NCBI RefSeq assembly: GCF_002179165.1 | Contig: NZ_NFNY01000115.1 | Location: 1-34,430 of the forward strand | DNA length: 34,430 nt | Source: Campylobacter jejuni | GTDB lineage: Bacteria; Campylobacterota; Campylobacteria; Campylobacterales; Campylobacteraceae | Direction: 5' to 3' | Shown: positions 7,507 to 15,672 of the stretch, piece by piece | How the letters are laid out: every line of letters begins with the position of its first letter | How positions within the stretch are numbered: position 1 is the first letter of the stretch | Position numbers and translations under genes: made by a program | The notes under the pieces: model-generated | The model's database searches: none | Told to the model about the DNA's origin: nothing | Seen by the model: the letters and a program-made list of their open reading frames with translations, nothing else

Positions 7507-7590
7507 GTGGGTGATAAAACAAATCCAAACTACCCTTCAACTACTGAAAATCCTAGTGGTGGTAGAGGAAATACCCCAAAGGGTAAATAA
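7507..7590 (+). CDS. Tiny Pro/Gly/Asn-rich protein, 27 aa, GTG start
   Basis: A 27-residue ORF starting GTG-GGT-GAT after AAAGGA (7495-7500), a well-placed ribosome binding site. The product (MGDKTNPNYPSTTENPSGGR then GNTPKGK) is polar, short and without recognisable domains. It shares a K-x-NP-type start and Gly/Asn/Lys-rich composition with the ORF 26 nt upstream, so the two may be diverged relatives. An 11-12 bp stem-loop terminator begins 22 nt after its stop. Function unknown. Confidence 0.4.
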   Translation: MGDKTNPNYPSTTENPSGGRGNTPKGK

Positions 7591-7611
7591 TTTTTTTAAA
7601 TTCAAAAGGTT

Positions 7612-7660
7612 AAATTCAAAAGAATTTTTAACTCTTTTGAATTTCTTTTAATTTTCTTTT
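7612..7660 (+). terminator. Terminator of the tiny-ORF unit
   Basis: AAATTCAAAAGA (7612-7623) and TCTTTTGAATTT (7633-7644) are exact complements over 12 bp with a 9-nt loop, followed by CTTTTAATTTTCTTTTT. It is the strongest terminator in the window and isolates the small-ORF unit from obgE. TTAAATTCAAAAG also occurs as a direct repeat at 7596-7608 and 7610-7622. Confidence 0.8.
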
Positions 7661-7663
7661 TGT

Positions 7664-7669
7664 TATACT
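7664..7669 (+). promoter_or_regulatory. -10 box of obgE
   Basis: TATACT 28 nt before the obgE start, after a T-rich stretch typical of Campylobacter sigma-70 promoters. An AAGG ribosome binding site follows at about 7687. Confidence 0.55.
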
Positions 7670-7696
7670 TCTTTTCAAAAAATCTTAAGGTTATAA

Positions 7697-8740
7697 ATGT
7701 TTATTGATAGTGTTAAAATTACTTTAGCTTCCGGCGATGGTGGAAAGGGTGCGGTAAGTTTTCGCCGTGAAAAGCATGTTCCGCTTGGCGGTCCTGATGG
7801 TGGCGATGGTGGAAATGGTGGTGATATTATTTTTGTTTGCGATAACAATACTCATACTTTAGTGAATTTTAAAGGCAAAAGAGAACTTCGTGCACAAAAT
7901 GGTGCAGGCGGTATGGGACGCAATAAAAATGGCAAAAAAGGCGAAAATTTAGAGCTTATCGTGCCTGAAGGGACGCAAGTTATTGATGCGCAGACTAATG
8001 AAATTTTACTTGATTTAACTAAAGAAGGGCAAAGGGAACTTTTTTTAAAAGGTGGCAAAGGTGGGCTTGGAAATACGCATTTTAAACATGCAACCAACCA
8101 ACGCCCTGATTACGCACAGCCAGGTATCAAAGGACAAAGTCGTTTGGTAAAACTCGAGCTTAAACTCATCGCTGATGTAGGACTTGTAGGTTTTCCAAAT
8201 GTAGGAAAATCTACTCTTATAAGTGTTGTTTCAAATGCAAAGCCTGAAATTGCAAATTATGAATTCACCACACTTACACCAAAACTTGGACTTGTAGATG
8301 TGGATGAGTATAATTCTTTTGTGATGGCAGATATACCAGGTATTATCGAGGGTGCAAGCGGTGGCAAGGGCTTGGGGCTTGCATTTTTAAAACATATCGA
8401 ACGCACAAGTTTTTTACTTTTTGTGCTAGATCCTATGAGAGAAATGCCTTTAAAAGAGCAATTTATAGTGCTAAGAAATGAGCTTGAAAAATTTTCAAGT
8501 GAGCTTTTTAAACGCCAATTTGGCATAATGATTTCAAAAAGCGATAGTGTCAATTTTGGCAAAGATTTTGCAGAGCAGATCGCCCAAAATATAGCAAATT
8601 TAGAAGATTATTTAAAAAGTATAGAAAATCCTCAAAGTTTTTTGATTAAAGTATCAAGCCTTGAAAAAACAGGGCTTAAAGAGCTTAAATTTATGCTTTT
8701 AGAAGAGATTAAAAAATTAAGAGAAAAAAATGGAAAATGA
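7697..8740 (+). CDS. obgE: GTPase ObgE/CgtA
   Basis: Essential GTPase associated with the 50S subunit, acting in late ribosome assembly and stringent-response-linked growth control. The 347-aa protein has the Gly-rich Obg domain (1-157; [15 protein letters not shown] and [13 protein letters not shown] are diagnostic) and a GTPase domain with P-loop GFPNVGKS (165-172), switch I TTLTP (191-195) and DIPG (212-215). The base-recognition motif reads SKSD instead of NKxD, seen in some family members. No long C-terminal extension is present. ATG 7697 follows AAGG. The next gene starts inside its 3' end. Confidence 0.96.
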   Translation: MFIDSVKITLASGDGGKGAVSFRREKHVPLGGPDGGDGGNGGDIIFVCDNNTHTLVNFKGKRELRAQNGAGGMGRNKNGKKGENLELIVPEGTQVIDAQTNEILLDLTKEGQRELFLKGGKGGLGNTHFKHATNQRPDYAQPGIKGQSRLVKLELKLIADVGLVGFPNVGKSTLISVVSNAKPEIANYEFTTLTPKLGLVDVDEYNSFVMADIPGIIEGASGGKGLGLAFLKHIERTSFLLFVLDPMREMPLKEQFIVLRNELEKFSSELFKRQFGIMISKSDSVNFGKDFAEQIAQNIANLEDYLKSIENPQSFLIKVSSLEKTGLKELKFMLLEEIKKLREKNGK

Positions 8741-8942
8741 TGAAAAAATTAAAAAGCTAAAAAAGTTGCGTTTTGCAAGTATAATGTATTTAATTATAGC
8801 TTTGATACATTTTATTGCCGTATTTAGCCTATCGCTTTTTGGCAAAAATTCAATGCTTGTTTGGTCCGGAATTTTTTGGCTTATTTTAGGCATTAGCTAT
8901 TTTGTTTATACCAAATATCAATTAGGAAAGCTAAGCAAATAA
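8730..8942 (+). CDS. Small membrane protein, 70 aa
   Basis: Unrecognised small protein starting 11 nt before the obgE stop, so probably translated by coupling; no clear ribosome binding site is seen. After a charged start ([15 protein letters not shown]), two hydrophobic segments are visible: about 15-39 ([20 protein letters not shown]) and about 43-63 ([20 protein letters not shown]). A two-helix inner-membrane topology with both ends inside is likely. From recollection of C. jejuni gene order, this is not part of the obgE-proB junction there. Function unknown. Confidence 0.65.
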   Translation: MENDEKIKKLKKLRFASIMYLIIALIHFIAVFSLSLFGKNSMLVWSGIFWLILGISYFVYTKYQLGKLSK

Positions 8943-8969
8943 CAATTTCGTTTTTTATAAAAGGTATTT

Positions 8970-9308
8970 ATGGCAAGTAGCGAAGATTTTAAAGATTTTG
9001 TTTTAGAACAACTTAGACTTTGTGAAAGCAAATGTGTTTTTAGTGCGAGAAAGATGTTTGGCGAGTATTGCATTTATGCTGATAACAAGCCTATATTTTT
9101 GCTTTGTGATGATGTTTTATATATCAAACAATTTCCTTTTTTGAAAGAGCTTTTAAAAGATAATAATTTAAGCACTCCTTTTCCAAAAGCCAAACAATGG
9201 TATATTTTAGATGTTGAAGATATTGAAATTTTAAAAAAGGTAATTGAAAAATTCACAAAATATAGAAATAACTTAAATTTAAAATCGCATCTAAAGTCAA
9301 AGATTTAA
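8970..9308 (+). CDS. TfoX N-terminal-domain protein
   Basis: A 112-aa cytoplasmic protein whose residues 1-105 fit the TfoX/Sxy N-terminal domain: a helix (EDFKDFVLEQL), then the signature ARKMFGEYCIYADNKPIFLLCDD, then DVLYIK and the conserved KAKQWYILD ending. The C-terminal TfoX domain of the competence regulator is absent. Such stand-alone N-domains are widespread and mostly of unknown function; a competence role should not be assumed. AAAGG precedes the ATG, 27 nt after the small membrane protein gene. Confidence 0.75.
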   Translation: MASSEDFKDFVLEQLRLCESKCVFSARKMFGEYCIYADNKPIFLLCDDVLYIKQFPFLKELLKDNNLSTPFPKAKQWYILDVEDIEILKKVIEKFTKYRNNLNLKSHLKSKI

Positions 9309-9456
9309 TATGCAAATTTACTTAAAAAAATACTTTTTAATTCTAAAAAATAATAAAAATTTTATTAAAACACTGAAATAAATTTTCAAGCGATCTTAAA
9401 AATATAAAACTTTTATTGAGTATTTATAAAAAATAAATTTCTAATCAATTTTTTGA

Positions 9457-9462
9457 TAAAAT
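9457..9462 (+). promoter_or_regulatory. -10 box before the SPFH gene
   Basis: TTGATAAAATT contains TAAAAT about 37 nt before the start codon, with a strong AAGGAG site at 9488-9493. The 190-bp gap before it (9309-9498) is otherwise low-complexity A/T. Confidence 0.5.
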
Positions 9463-9498
9463 TAAACGAAATTTATTATTTTTTCTTAAGGAGAATAG

Positions 9499-10408
9499 AT
9501 GTTTGAGATCGATTTGTCTTATCTTTGGGTAGTGATTTTATTGCTTTTAATGGTTATTTTTTTAAAAATGAGTATAAAAATAGTTTCGCAAAGCGATATT
9601 ATGATTATTGAGCGTTTGGGTAAATTTAATAAAGAAATTAGCGGTGGTTTTCATATCATTATCCCATTTTTGGATATTCCGCGTGCAGTGATTACGATTC
9701 GTGAGCAACTTATTAATATAGAAAGGCAGCAAGTTATCACAAAAGATAATGTTAATATTTCAGTCGATGGTATTGTATATCTTAAAGTAACGAATGGAAA
9801 AATGGCACTTTATAATGTAGAAGATTATAAAAAAGCAATTTCAAATCTCGCAATGACAACCTTGCGTGGAGAAATTGGCGGAATGAATCTTGATGATACT
9901 CTAAGCAGTCGTGATAGGCTTAATGGAGCTTTACAAATCGCACTAGGCGGTGCAGCGGATAATTGGGGTGTGAAAATTATGCGTGTTGAAATTTCAGAAA
10001 TTTCTGTTCCTTTAGGTATAGAAGAAGCCATGAATTTGCAAATGAAAGCTGAACGCGAAAAAAGAGCGATTGAGCTAAATGCAGAAGCTAAAAAAGTGGC
10101 TATGATACGCAATGCAGAAGCACAAAAACAAGAGCAAGTTTTAATTGCAGAAGCCATTGAAAGAATGGCAGACGCGAAGCGTTACGAGCAAATCGCGATC
10201 GCACAAGGACAAAAAGAAGCGATGGAAAATATCAATAAAGCTATGCAAGAAAGTCCATTAGCAGCAGAATTTTTGCTTGCAAAAGATAGGGTTGAAGCTT
10301 TTAATGAATTTGCAAAAAGTGCTTCAAAAGATAAGATTTTAGTGCCTTATGAAAGTGCTGATTTAATAGGTGCTATAAGCATACTTAAGGATTTTATAGG
10401 CAGAAAAA

Positions 10409-10416
<8 letters not shown>
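9499..10416 (+). CDS. SPFH/stomatin-like membrane protease-regulator protein
   Basis: A 305-aa SPFH (band 7) protein of the stomatin/QmcA group. An N-terminal membrane segment (about 6-26) is followed by the band-7 core, with IMIIERLGKFNKEISGGFHIIIPFLD and REQLINIERQQVITKDNV as family signatures. A long Ala/Glu/Lys-rich coiled coil (about 175-265: AEREKRAIELNAEAKKVAMI and onward) would drive ring oligomerisation. Such proteins form membrane microdomain scaffolds and are typically encoded with an NfeD partner, as here (8-nt overlap). HflC/HflK is less likely because no second paralogue or hflX neighbour is seen. No C-terminal truncation is apparent. Confidence 0.9.
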
Positions 10417-11570
<1,154 letters not shown>

Positions 11571-11597
11571 AAATTTATTTTATTTTAAAATATATAT

Positions 11598-11603
11598 TAT
11601 AAA
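11598..11603 (+). promoter_or_regulatory. Candidate -10 box for the secreted microprotein
   Basis: TATAAA within TTATAAAAT, 36 nt before the start codon at 11639. The surroundings are uniformly AT-rich, so alternatives exist. Confidence 0.35.
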
Positions 11604-11638
11604 ATATTTGCATATTAATTAAATTGTAAGAAGACAAT

Positions 11639-11836
11639 ATGAGAAAATTAGCAAAAACCTTTCTTTTAGTTGCTGCTTTTGCAGTCAGTGCTTTCGCGTA
11701 TAATTCTTATACTTGTTCTTTGCAAAATCTTGTGAAACCAGGAAGTTGCAAACCTAGTAAAGTTTGGAACCCTGAGTATCGTTGTTGGGCTTTGCCTAAT
11801 ATTAGAGTGCATGGCGAACCTGTTTGCGTGGATTAA
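11639..11836 (+). CDS. Small cysteine-rich exported protein, 65 aa
   Basis: I do not recognise a family. The N-terminus is a clear signal peptide (MRKLAKTFLLVAAFAVSAFA, likely cleaved after Ala20 at an AFA motif). The mature peptide would be 45 aa with four cysteines in the pattern C-x10-C-x12-C-x13-C and three tryptophan/tyrosine-rich patches, so two disulfides in the periplasm or outside are probable. There is no lipobox and no membrane anchor. A GTAAGAAG ribosome binding site precedes ATG. The EF-hand gene begins 4 nt after its stop. The signal and cysteine spacing argue that this is a real secreted product; its role is unknown. Confidence 0.7.
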   Translation: MRKLAKTFLLVAAFAVSAFAYNSYTCSLQNLVKPGSCKPSKVWNPEYRCWALPNIRVHGEPVCVD

Positions 11837-11839
11837 ACC

Positions 11840-12856
11840 ATGTTTGCTGTAGCTACTGATTCTTTTTATAAAACTAAAAATGAGGCTGTATTTTCAGCCT
11901 CTAAAAGTGAAAGTGTAAAAAGAAATGTCGTTGATTTTCATTCTAATGATACAAAAAATTCTGTGCATTTTTTTAGTAATGACAAAGAAATTTCTTTAAA
12001 TTTGAGTGATGAAAGCATAGAACTTTTAAAAAAGCATTTTAATGAAAATGATTTTTTAAAACTTTCTAATGGTAATATAGGCTTAAGCGGAAACGCAGTC
12101 GCCTTTGTCGAAGGCTGGTATAAAGATATTATGATAAATAGAAATTTTTTAAATGCAGATAGAGATAAAAATGGCAAAATAGAAAAAGATGAGTATCTTG
12201 CTTTAAAAAATTCAGTAAAAGATGTCGCACAAAATCAAGATTTAAGCAAAAGTGATGATTGGATTGTTTTAAGAATGGCTCAAAGTGCCACAGGTTATGC
12301 AGAAAGTAAAATCAGTGACAAAAGTTTAAGTATAGAAGAGTTGATGGATGAAAGCATAAAAAGCGATAAAAATTTTGACGAAATTATTACCAGACTTGAA
12401 TACGCTGCCAAAGGTGGCACGGATATGCAAGGTTATACGAATTGGGCTATAGATGCTTTAAGTGATATTTTAAAAAATGATGGAAAAAAAGAAAGCACAA
12501 CTTTAATTTTGGATCCTTACAATAAAATTACACCCAAATGGGCTAATGTCAGCATTGATGTGGTGAGTGATTTTTATAGAGGTAAAGGTGAGTCTTTTAG
12601 CAATTCTCAAATAAGTGGAAAAATTATCCAAAATTCTAACACATCAAAATCTATGTTTAAAAATGAAAAAGAACAATTACTTGATGAATTTCCTGAATTT
12701 AGAGCTTTGATACAAAATAATCCCACCATTACAAAAGAACAGCTTTTAAAACTTAAAAATCAGCAAAAAATCGCACACAGCTACCAAGATCATCAAAAAC
12801 AAGATTTGCAAAAAGAATTCACGCAAAACTTTTTCAAAACAGATCTTAAAGCCTAA
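11840..12856 (+). CDS. EF-hand-containing protein of unknown function
   Basis: A 338-aa soluble, acidic/lysine-rich protein. Residues 107-118 (DRDKNGKIEKDE) form a canonical calcium-binding EF-hand loop with acidic or Asn ligands at positions 1, 3, 5 and 12, Gly at 6 and Ile at 8, flanked by helices. A second, weaker acidic segment (DKSLSIEELMDES, about 160-172) could be a degenerate partner. No signal peptide is visible. The start codon is 4 nt after the microprotein stop with no good ribosome binding site, and no other Met occurs before residue 98, so coupling to the upstream gene is likely. The 3' end overlaps the convergent repressor gene by 4 nt. The 3' third is Gln/Lys-rich. Product location and role are unknown. 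Confidence 0.7.
   Translation: MFAVATDSFYKTKNEAVFSASKSESVKRNVVDFHSNDTKNSVHFFSNDKEISLNLSDESIELLKKHFNENDFLKLSNGNIGLSGNAVAFVEGWYKDIMINRNFLNADRDKNGKIEKDEYLALKNSVKDVAQNQDLSKSDDWIVLRMAQSATGYAESKISDKSLSIEELMDESIKSDKNFDEIITRLEYAAKGGTDMQGYTNWAIDALSDILKNDGKKESTTLILDPYNKITPKWANVSIDVVSDFYRGKGESFSNSQISGKIIQNSNTSKSMFKNEKEQLLDEFPEFRALIQNNPTITKEQLLKLKNQQKIAHSYQDHQKQDLQKEFTQNFFKTDLKA
11882..11901 (-). terminator. Stem-loop inside the start of the EF-hand gene
   Basis: GAGGCTG (11882-11888) and CAGCCTC (11895-11901) pair perfectly, the most GC-rich hairpin in this part of the window. Read on the minus strand it is followed by ATTTTTAGTTTT, like a rho-independent terminator for leftward transcription; on the plus strand no T-run follows. 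Confidence 0.45.
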
Positions 12857-13101
12857 ATTCCTTTAAAAAATTCCGTAATTTCCACATTTAAAACCTTAGA
12901 AATTTTATAAAGATGTTCTAAATTAAAATGGATATTTTTATATCCTGCTTCTGCCCCGCCGACTAAAGAGCAAGATTTATAGCCGATTTCAAGGCTAAGT
13001 TCAAGTTGGGATAAGCCTTTTTCTTTTCTGATTTTTGCTACATTTTGTGCGATTTTTTTGTGAAAATTTTCTATCTCATCTTTGTTAAATTCGTAAGTCA
13101 T
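12853..13101 (-). CDS. XRE-family helix-turn-helix repressor
   Basis: An 82-aa DNA-binding protein. Residues about 18-75 form a Cro/CI-type HTH: IAQNVAKIRKEKGLSQLELSLEIGY, a turn, then a recognition helix area (SCSLVGGAEAGYKNIHF), and the LEHLYKISKVLNVEITEFF ending typical of the family. AAGGCGA precedes ATG. The stop overlaps the convergent EF-hand gene by 4 nt. The intergenic region upstream carries two near-identical inverted-repeat operators next to -10 boxes of both divergent promoters, so autoregulation plus control of the methyltransferase locus is likely. Small size and no second domain suggest a phage-type or standalone repressor. Confidence 0.88.
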   Translation of the reverse strand: MTYEFNKDEIENFHKKIAQNVAKIRKEKGLSQLELSLEIGYKSCSLVGGAEAGYKNIHFNLEHLYKISKVLNVEITEFFKGI

Positions 13102-13107
13102 TTTCGC

Positions 13108-13131
13108 CTTAATCTATAATGATAGATTAAG
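13108..13131. promoter_or_regulatory. Operator O1: perfect 10-bp inverted repeat
   Basis: CTTAATCTAT (13108-13117) and ATAGATTAAG (13122-13131) are exact complements with AATG between. The site lies 6 bp before the repressor's start codon and overlaps the minus-strand -10 box candidate and transcription start, suited to autorepression by the XRE protein. Confidence 0.75.
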
Positions 13132-13135
13132 TATA
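13130..13135 (-). promoter_or_regulatory. -10 box candidate of the XRE repressor
   Basis: Read on the minus strand this is TATACT, placing the transcription start inside operator O1 and giving a leader of about 20-25 nt with an AAGGCGA ribosome binding site. Confidence 0.5.
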
Positions 13136-13142
13136 TTTGTTT

Positions 13143-13148
13143 TATAAT
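13143..13148 (+). promoter_or_regulatory. -10 box of the methyltransferase pseudogene
   Basis: A perfect TATAAT 41 nt before the start codon at 13189, lying between the two operators. Transcription would start at or just upstream of O2. Confidence 0.55.
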
Positions 13149-13156
13149 TTCTTTTC

Positions 13157-13176
13157 ACTCTATTATGGTAGATTAA
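13157..13176. promoter_or_regulatory. Operator O2, near-copy of O1
   Basis: ACTCTATTATGGTAGATTAA matches the O1 core AATCTATAATGATAGATTAA (13111-13130) at 17 of 20 positions. It sits just downstream of the rightward TATAAT, where a bound repressor would block initiation. Spacing from O1 is 46 bp. Confidence 0.7.
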
Positions 13177-13188
13177 AAAAGGAAAAAT

Positions 13189-14078
13189 ATGCTTAAAATT
13201 AAGAAATATGAAAGCGATTTAAGGGAATTTTATCTTGGTAAAATTTGTGTTTTTGAATATAGGAATTTAATTCAAGGGGTAAAATTTGTGTTAAAACGCA
13301 TAAAAAATATAGAAAATAATACTTTGAATTTGCAAAATGAAATCCAAAATTTAAAAAAACCCAAGATTTGCAAATTCTTAAAGGAGATATAAATAATCAT
13401 TCTACTTATTTAAGAAACGATATTATTGAAGCTAATCATAGCGAAAAAGGAATTTATCATTTTCAGCATCTTCTAAGAAGATGTCATATCGCAGGCAGAT
13501 ACTACAAACTTTTTTACGATTTTTTTCTAAGAAGTCAAAAAGGCGAAGAACTTGTTTTTATAGATGCTGGAGCACATGCAGGAGTATTTAATGATGTGGC
13601 GTTAGCAAGTGGTGGGATTTGTTATGCTTTTGAATCAAATATTTATTTGCACGCTTTTTTAAAAGATCTTTATAAAGATAATAAAAAACTCATTTTATCA
13701 AATAAAGCCGTGTCAAATCAAAATTCCACAACCATATTTTATGATGGAGGGTAAGATGTTGTAAGCGAAGGTGCTGGGATAATAAAAACAAATTGGCATA
13801 AAGAAAATGGCTATGAAGTAGAGCTTATCGATTTTTGCGAATTTTTGCGTGAAATTCTTAAAAAACATAAAAAAATCACTTTAATTAAAATCGATATTGA
13901 AGGAGCTGAATTTGATGTATTAGACGCTCTAATTGAGCAAAAACTTTATGAAAATATCGAATACATAATGGTGGAAACACATGAAAGATTTTTTGAAAAT
14001 CCTAGCCAAAAAATCAACACTTTAAAAGAAAAAATCACTCAAAATAATATCACAAATATCTTTTTAGATTGGATTTGA
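13189..14078 (+). pseudogene. FkbM-type SAM methyltransferase, frameshifted and interrupted by a stop
   Basis: The locus reads as one FkbM-family methyltransferase of about 295 aa, broken twice. (1) The start ATG 13189 frame runs into a stop at 13390-13392; a +1 base in the A7 run at 13353-13359 would join it to the next frame (QDLQILKGDINNHS). (2) That frame meets TAA at 13752-13754 and then continues, without further stops, through the C-terminal half to 14078. Conserved parts remain: SAM motif IDAGAHAGVFNDVALA, the acidic CYAFES strand, and the FkbM hallmark LIKIDIEGAEFDVLDAL. The N-terminus has a coiled-coil helix (FVLKRIKNIENNTLNLQNEI). Such enzymes methylate surface sugars in Campylobacter. 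The TAA may have arisen from CAA. Confidence 0.85.
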
Positions 14079-14101
14079 TAAAGCTTTAAATTCAAATTTG
14101 C

Positions 14102-14107
14102 TATAAT
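14102..14107 (+). promoter_or_regulatory. -10 box of fmt
   Basis: A perfect TATAAT preceded by TTTGC. The start of transcription would be near 14114, which excludes the TTG at 14115 as an initiation codon and supports ATG 14139 for fmt. Confidence 0.65.
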
Positions 14108-14138
14108 AAAAGCTTTGAATTTTACACAAAGCGAAATG

Positions 14139-15056
14139 ATGAAAAAAATTATTTTTATGGGAACGCCATCTTATGCAACTTGCATTTTAAAAGCCCTTTT
14201 GGAAGATGAAAATTTTGAGCTTTTAGCACTTTTTACGCAGCCTGATCGTGCGGTAGGTAGAAAGCAAATTTTAACACCAAGTGATACAAAGGCATTTTTA
14301 TGTCAAAATGCCCCACAAATTCCTATTTTCACTCCAAATTCTTTAAAGGATGAAAGTATTGCAAATGAAATTCGTGCTTTAAATCCTGATTTTATAGTGG
14401 TTGCTGCTTATGGAAAAATTTTACCAAAAGCTATTTTAAATCTTGCACCTTGTATTAATTTGCATGCTTCTTTACTCCCTAAATATCGTGGTGCAAGTCC
14501 GATTCAAAGTGCAATTTTAAATAATGATAAAATAAGCGGGGTTTGCACGATGCTTATGGAAGAAGGACTTGATACGGGTGCTGTGCTTGAGAGTATAGAG
14601 TGTAATATAAAAGATAAAAATGCGAGTGAGGTTTTTGAAATTTTAGCAAATTTAGCGGCGAAACTCACTCTTTCTACGCTTTTAAATTTTGAAAAAATCA
14701 CTCCAAAAAAACAAGATGAAAATTTGGCTACGCATTGTAAAAAGATCAAAAAAGAAGATGGGCTTATCAATTTAAATTGTGCAAGAGAAATTTATCAAAA
14801 ATATCTAGCTTTCATGCCTTGGCCTGCAATTTTTTTGGAAAATGGTTTGAAATTCATAGAGCTTGAACTTGTTGATGAGATAAAACAAAATGCAAAAGTG
14901 GGTGAAATTTTAAATCTTGAAAAAGAAAGTTTTTTACTGGCTTGCAAAAAAGGAATTTTGCGCATTAAAAAACTTCAAGAAAGCGGAAAGAAAGCCCTTG
15001 ATGGTAAGACTTATTTAAATGGAAAAAGGTTAAAAGTTGGAGATAGTTTGTATTGA
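14139..15056 (+). CDS. fmt: Methionyl-tRNA formyltransferase
   Basis: Formylates initiator Met-tRNA using 10-formyl-tetrahydrofolate. From ATG 14139 the protein is 305 aa and starts MKKIIFMGTPSYA, the normal N-terminus; an ATG one codon earlier (14136) is an equally close alternative. The catalytic triad is visible as Asn107, His109 (in INLHASLLPKYRGASPIQ) and Asp145 (in LDTGAVLES). The C-terminal OB-like domain (about 205-305) is complete. The 3' end overlaps birA by 20 nt. This begins the fmt-birA-parA-parB run. Confidence 0.95.
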   Translation: MKKIIFMGTPSYATCILKALLEDENFELLALFTQPDRAVGRKQILTPSDTKAFLCQNAPQIPIFTPNSLKDESIANEIRALNPDFIVVAAYGKILPKAILNLAPCINLHASLLPKYRGASPIQSAILNNDKISGVCTMLMEEGLDTGAVLESIECNIKDKNASEVFEILANLAAKLTLSTLLNFEKITPKKQDENLATHCKKIKKEDGLINLNCAREIYQKYLAFMPWPAIFLENGLKFIELELVDEIKQNAKVGEILNLEKESFLLACKKGILRIKKLQESGKKALDGKTYLNGKRLKVGDSLY

Positions 15057-15672
15057 AAGCATAAATTCTACACATCTTTTTTTGTGCGAACAAATTCGCA
15101 GTGGTAAAATCAAAGAAAATTTCGCTATTTATGCGCTAGAGCAAAATAGCGGAGTAGGGAGTAGAGAAAATATTTGGCAAAGCTCTAAAGGAAATTTACA
15201 CCTTTCTTTTTGTTTGAAATTGCAAGATTTACCCAAAGATTTACCTTTGGCGTCTGTGAGTATATATTTTGCTTTTCTAATGAAAGAAGTATTGCAAAGT
15301 AAAGGCTCTAAAGTCTGGTTAAAATGGCCAAATGATTTATATTTAAATAACAAAAAAATAGGCGGAGTGATGAGTGCTAAAATATCTGAATTTATCATAG
15401 GCGGAGTGGGATTAAATTTCAAATTTGCTCCTGAAAATGCTGCATTATGCGACATAGAAATTCCGCTTCAAAGTTTAACTGAAGAGTTTTTAGAAAAGCT
15501 TGAAAAAAAACCTCTATGGAAGAATATTTTTAGCAAGTATATGCTAGAATTCGAAAAATCAAGAAAATTTAGCGTCCATCATGAAGGCACAATTTTTCCA
15601 CTTGAAGATGCTTTATTGTATGAAGATGGATCAATTTTATTAGGTAATAAAAGGGTATATAGTTTAAGATGA
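15037..15672 (+). CDS. birA: Biotin-protein ligase (BirA, monofunctional)
   Basis: Attaches biotin to the biotin carrier domain of acetyl-CoA carboxylase. The 211-aa protein starts at a TTG inside the end of fmt (15037), with AAAAGG 8 nt upstream; no other in-frame start exists until well inside the catalytic domain. Motifs are SGVGSRENIWQSSKGNLHLS (38-57, the biotinyl-AMP loop equivalent of GRGRRGR) and KWPND (96-100) followed by KIGGVMS. There is no N-terminal DNA-binding domain, so it is a class I ligase and not a transcriptional repressor. The stop overlaps parA (ATGA). Confidence 0.93.
   Translation: MEIVCIESINSTHLFLCEQIRSGKIKENFAIYALEQNSGVGSRENIWQSSKGNLHLSFCLKLQDLPKDLPLASVSIYFAFLMKEVLQSKGSKVWLKWPNDLYLNNKKIGGVMSAKISEFIIGGVGLNFKFAPENAALCDIEIPLQSLTEEFLEKLEKKPLWKNIFSKYMLEFEKSRKFSVHHEGTIFPLEDALLYEDGSILLGNKRVYSLR

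Noticed and set aside
9351-9367. Palindrome TAATAAAA-A-TTTTATTA in the gap before the SPFH gene
   Set aside because: Only A/T bases in a low-complexity stretch; symmetry expected by chance and no T-rich terminator context of note.
12853-12856. Possible transcription terminator between the convergent EF-hand and XRE genes
   Set aside because: The genes overlap by 4 nt and no hairpin with T-run was found nearby.
14115-14138. TTG start giving fmt an eight-residue extension
   Set aside because: The fmt -10 box ends at 14107, so transcription would begin at about this codon, and the family N-terminus starts at ATG 14139.
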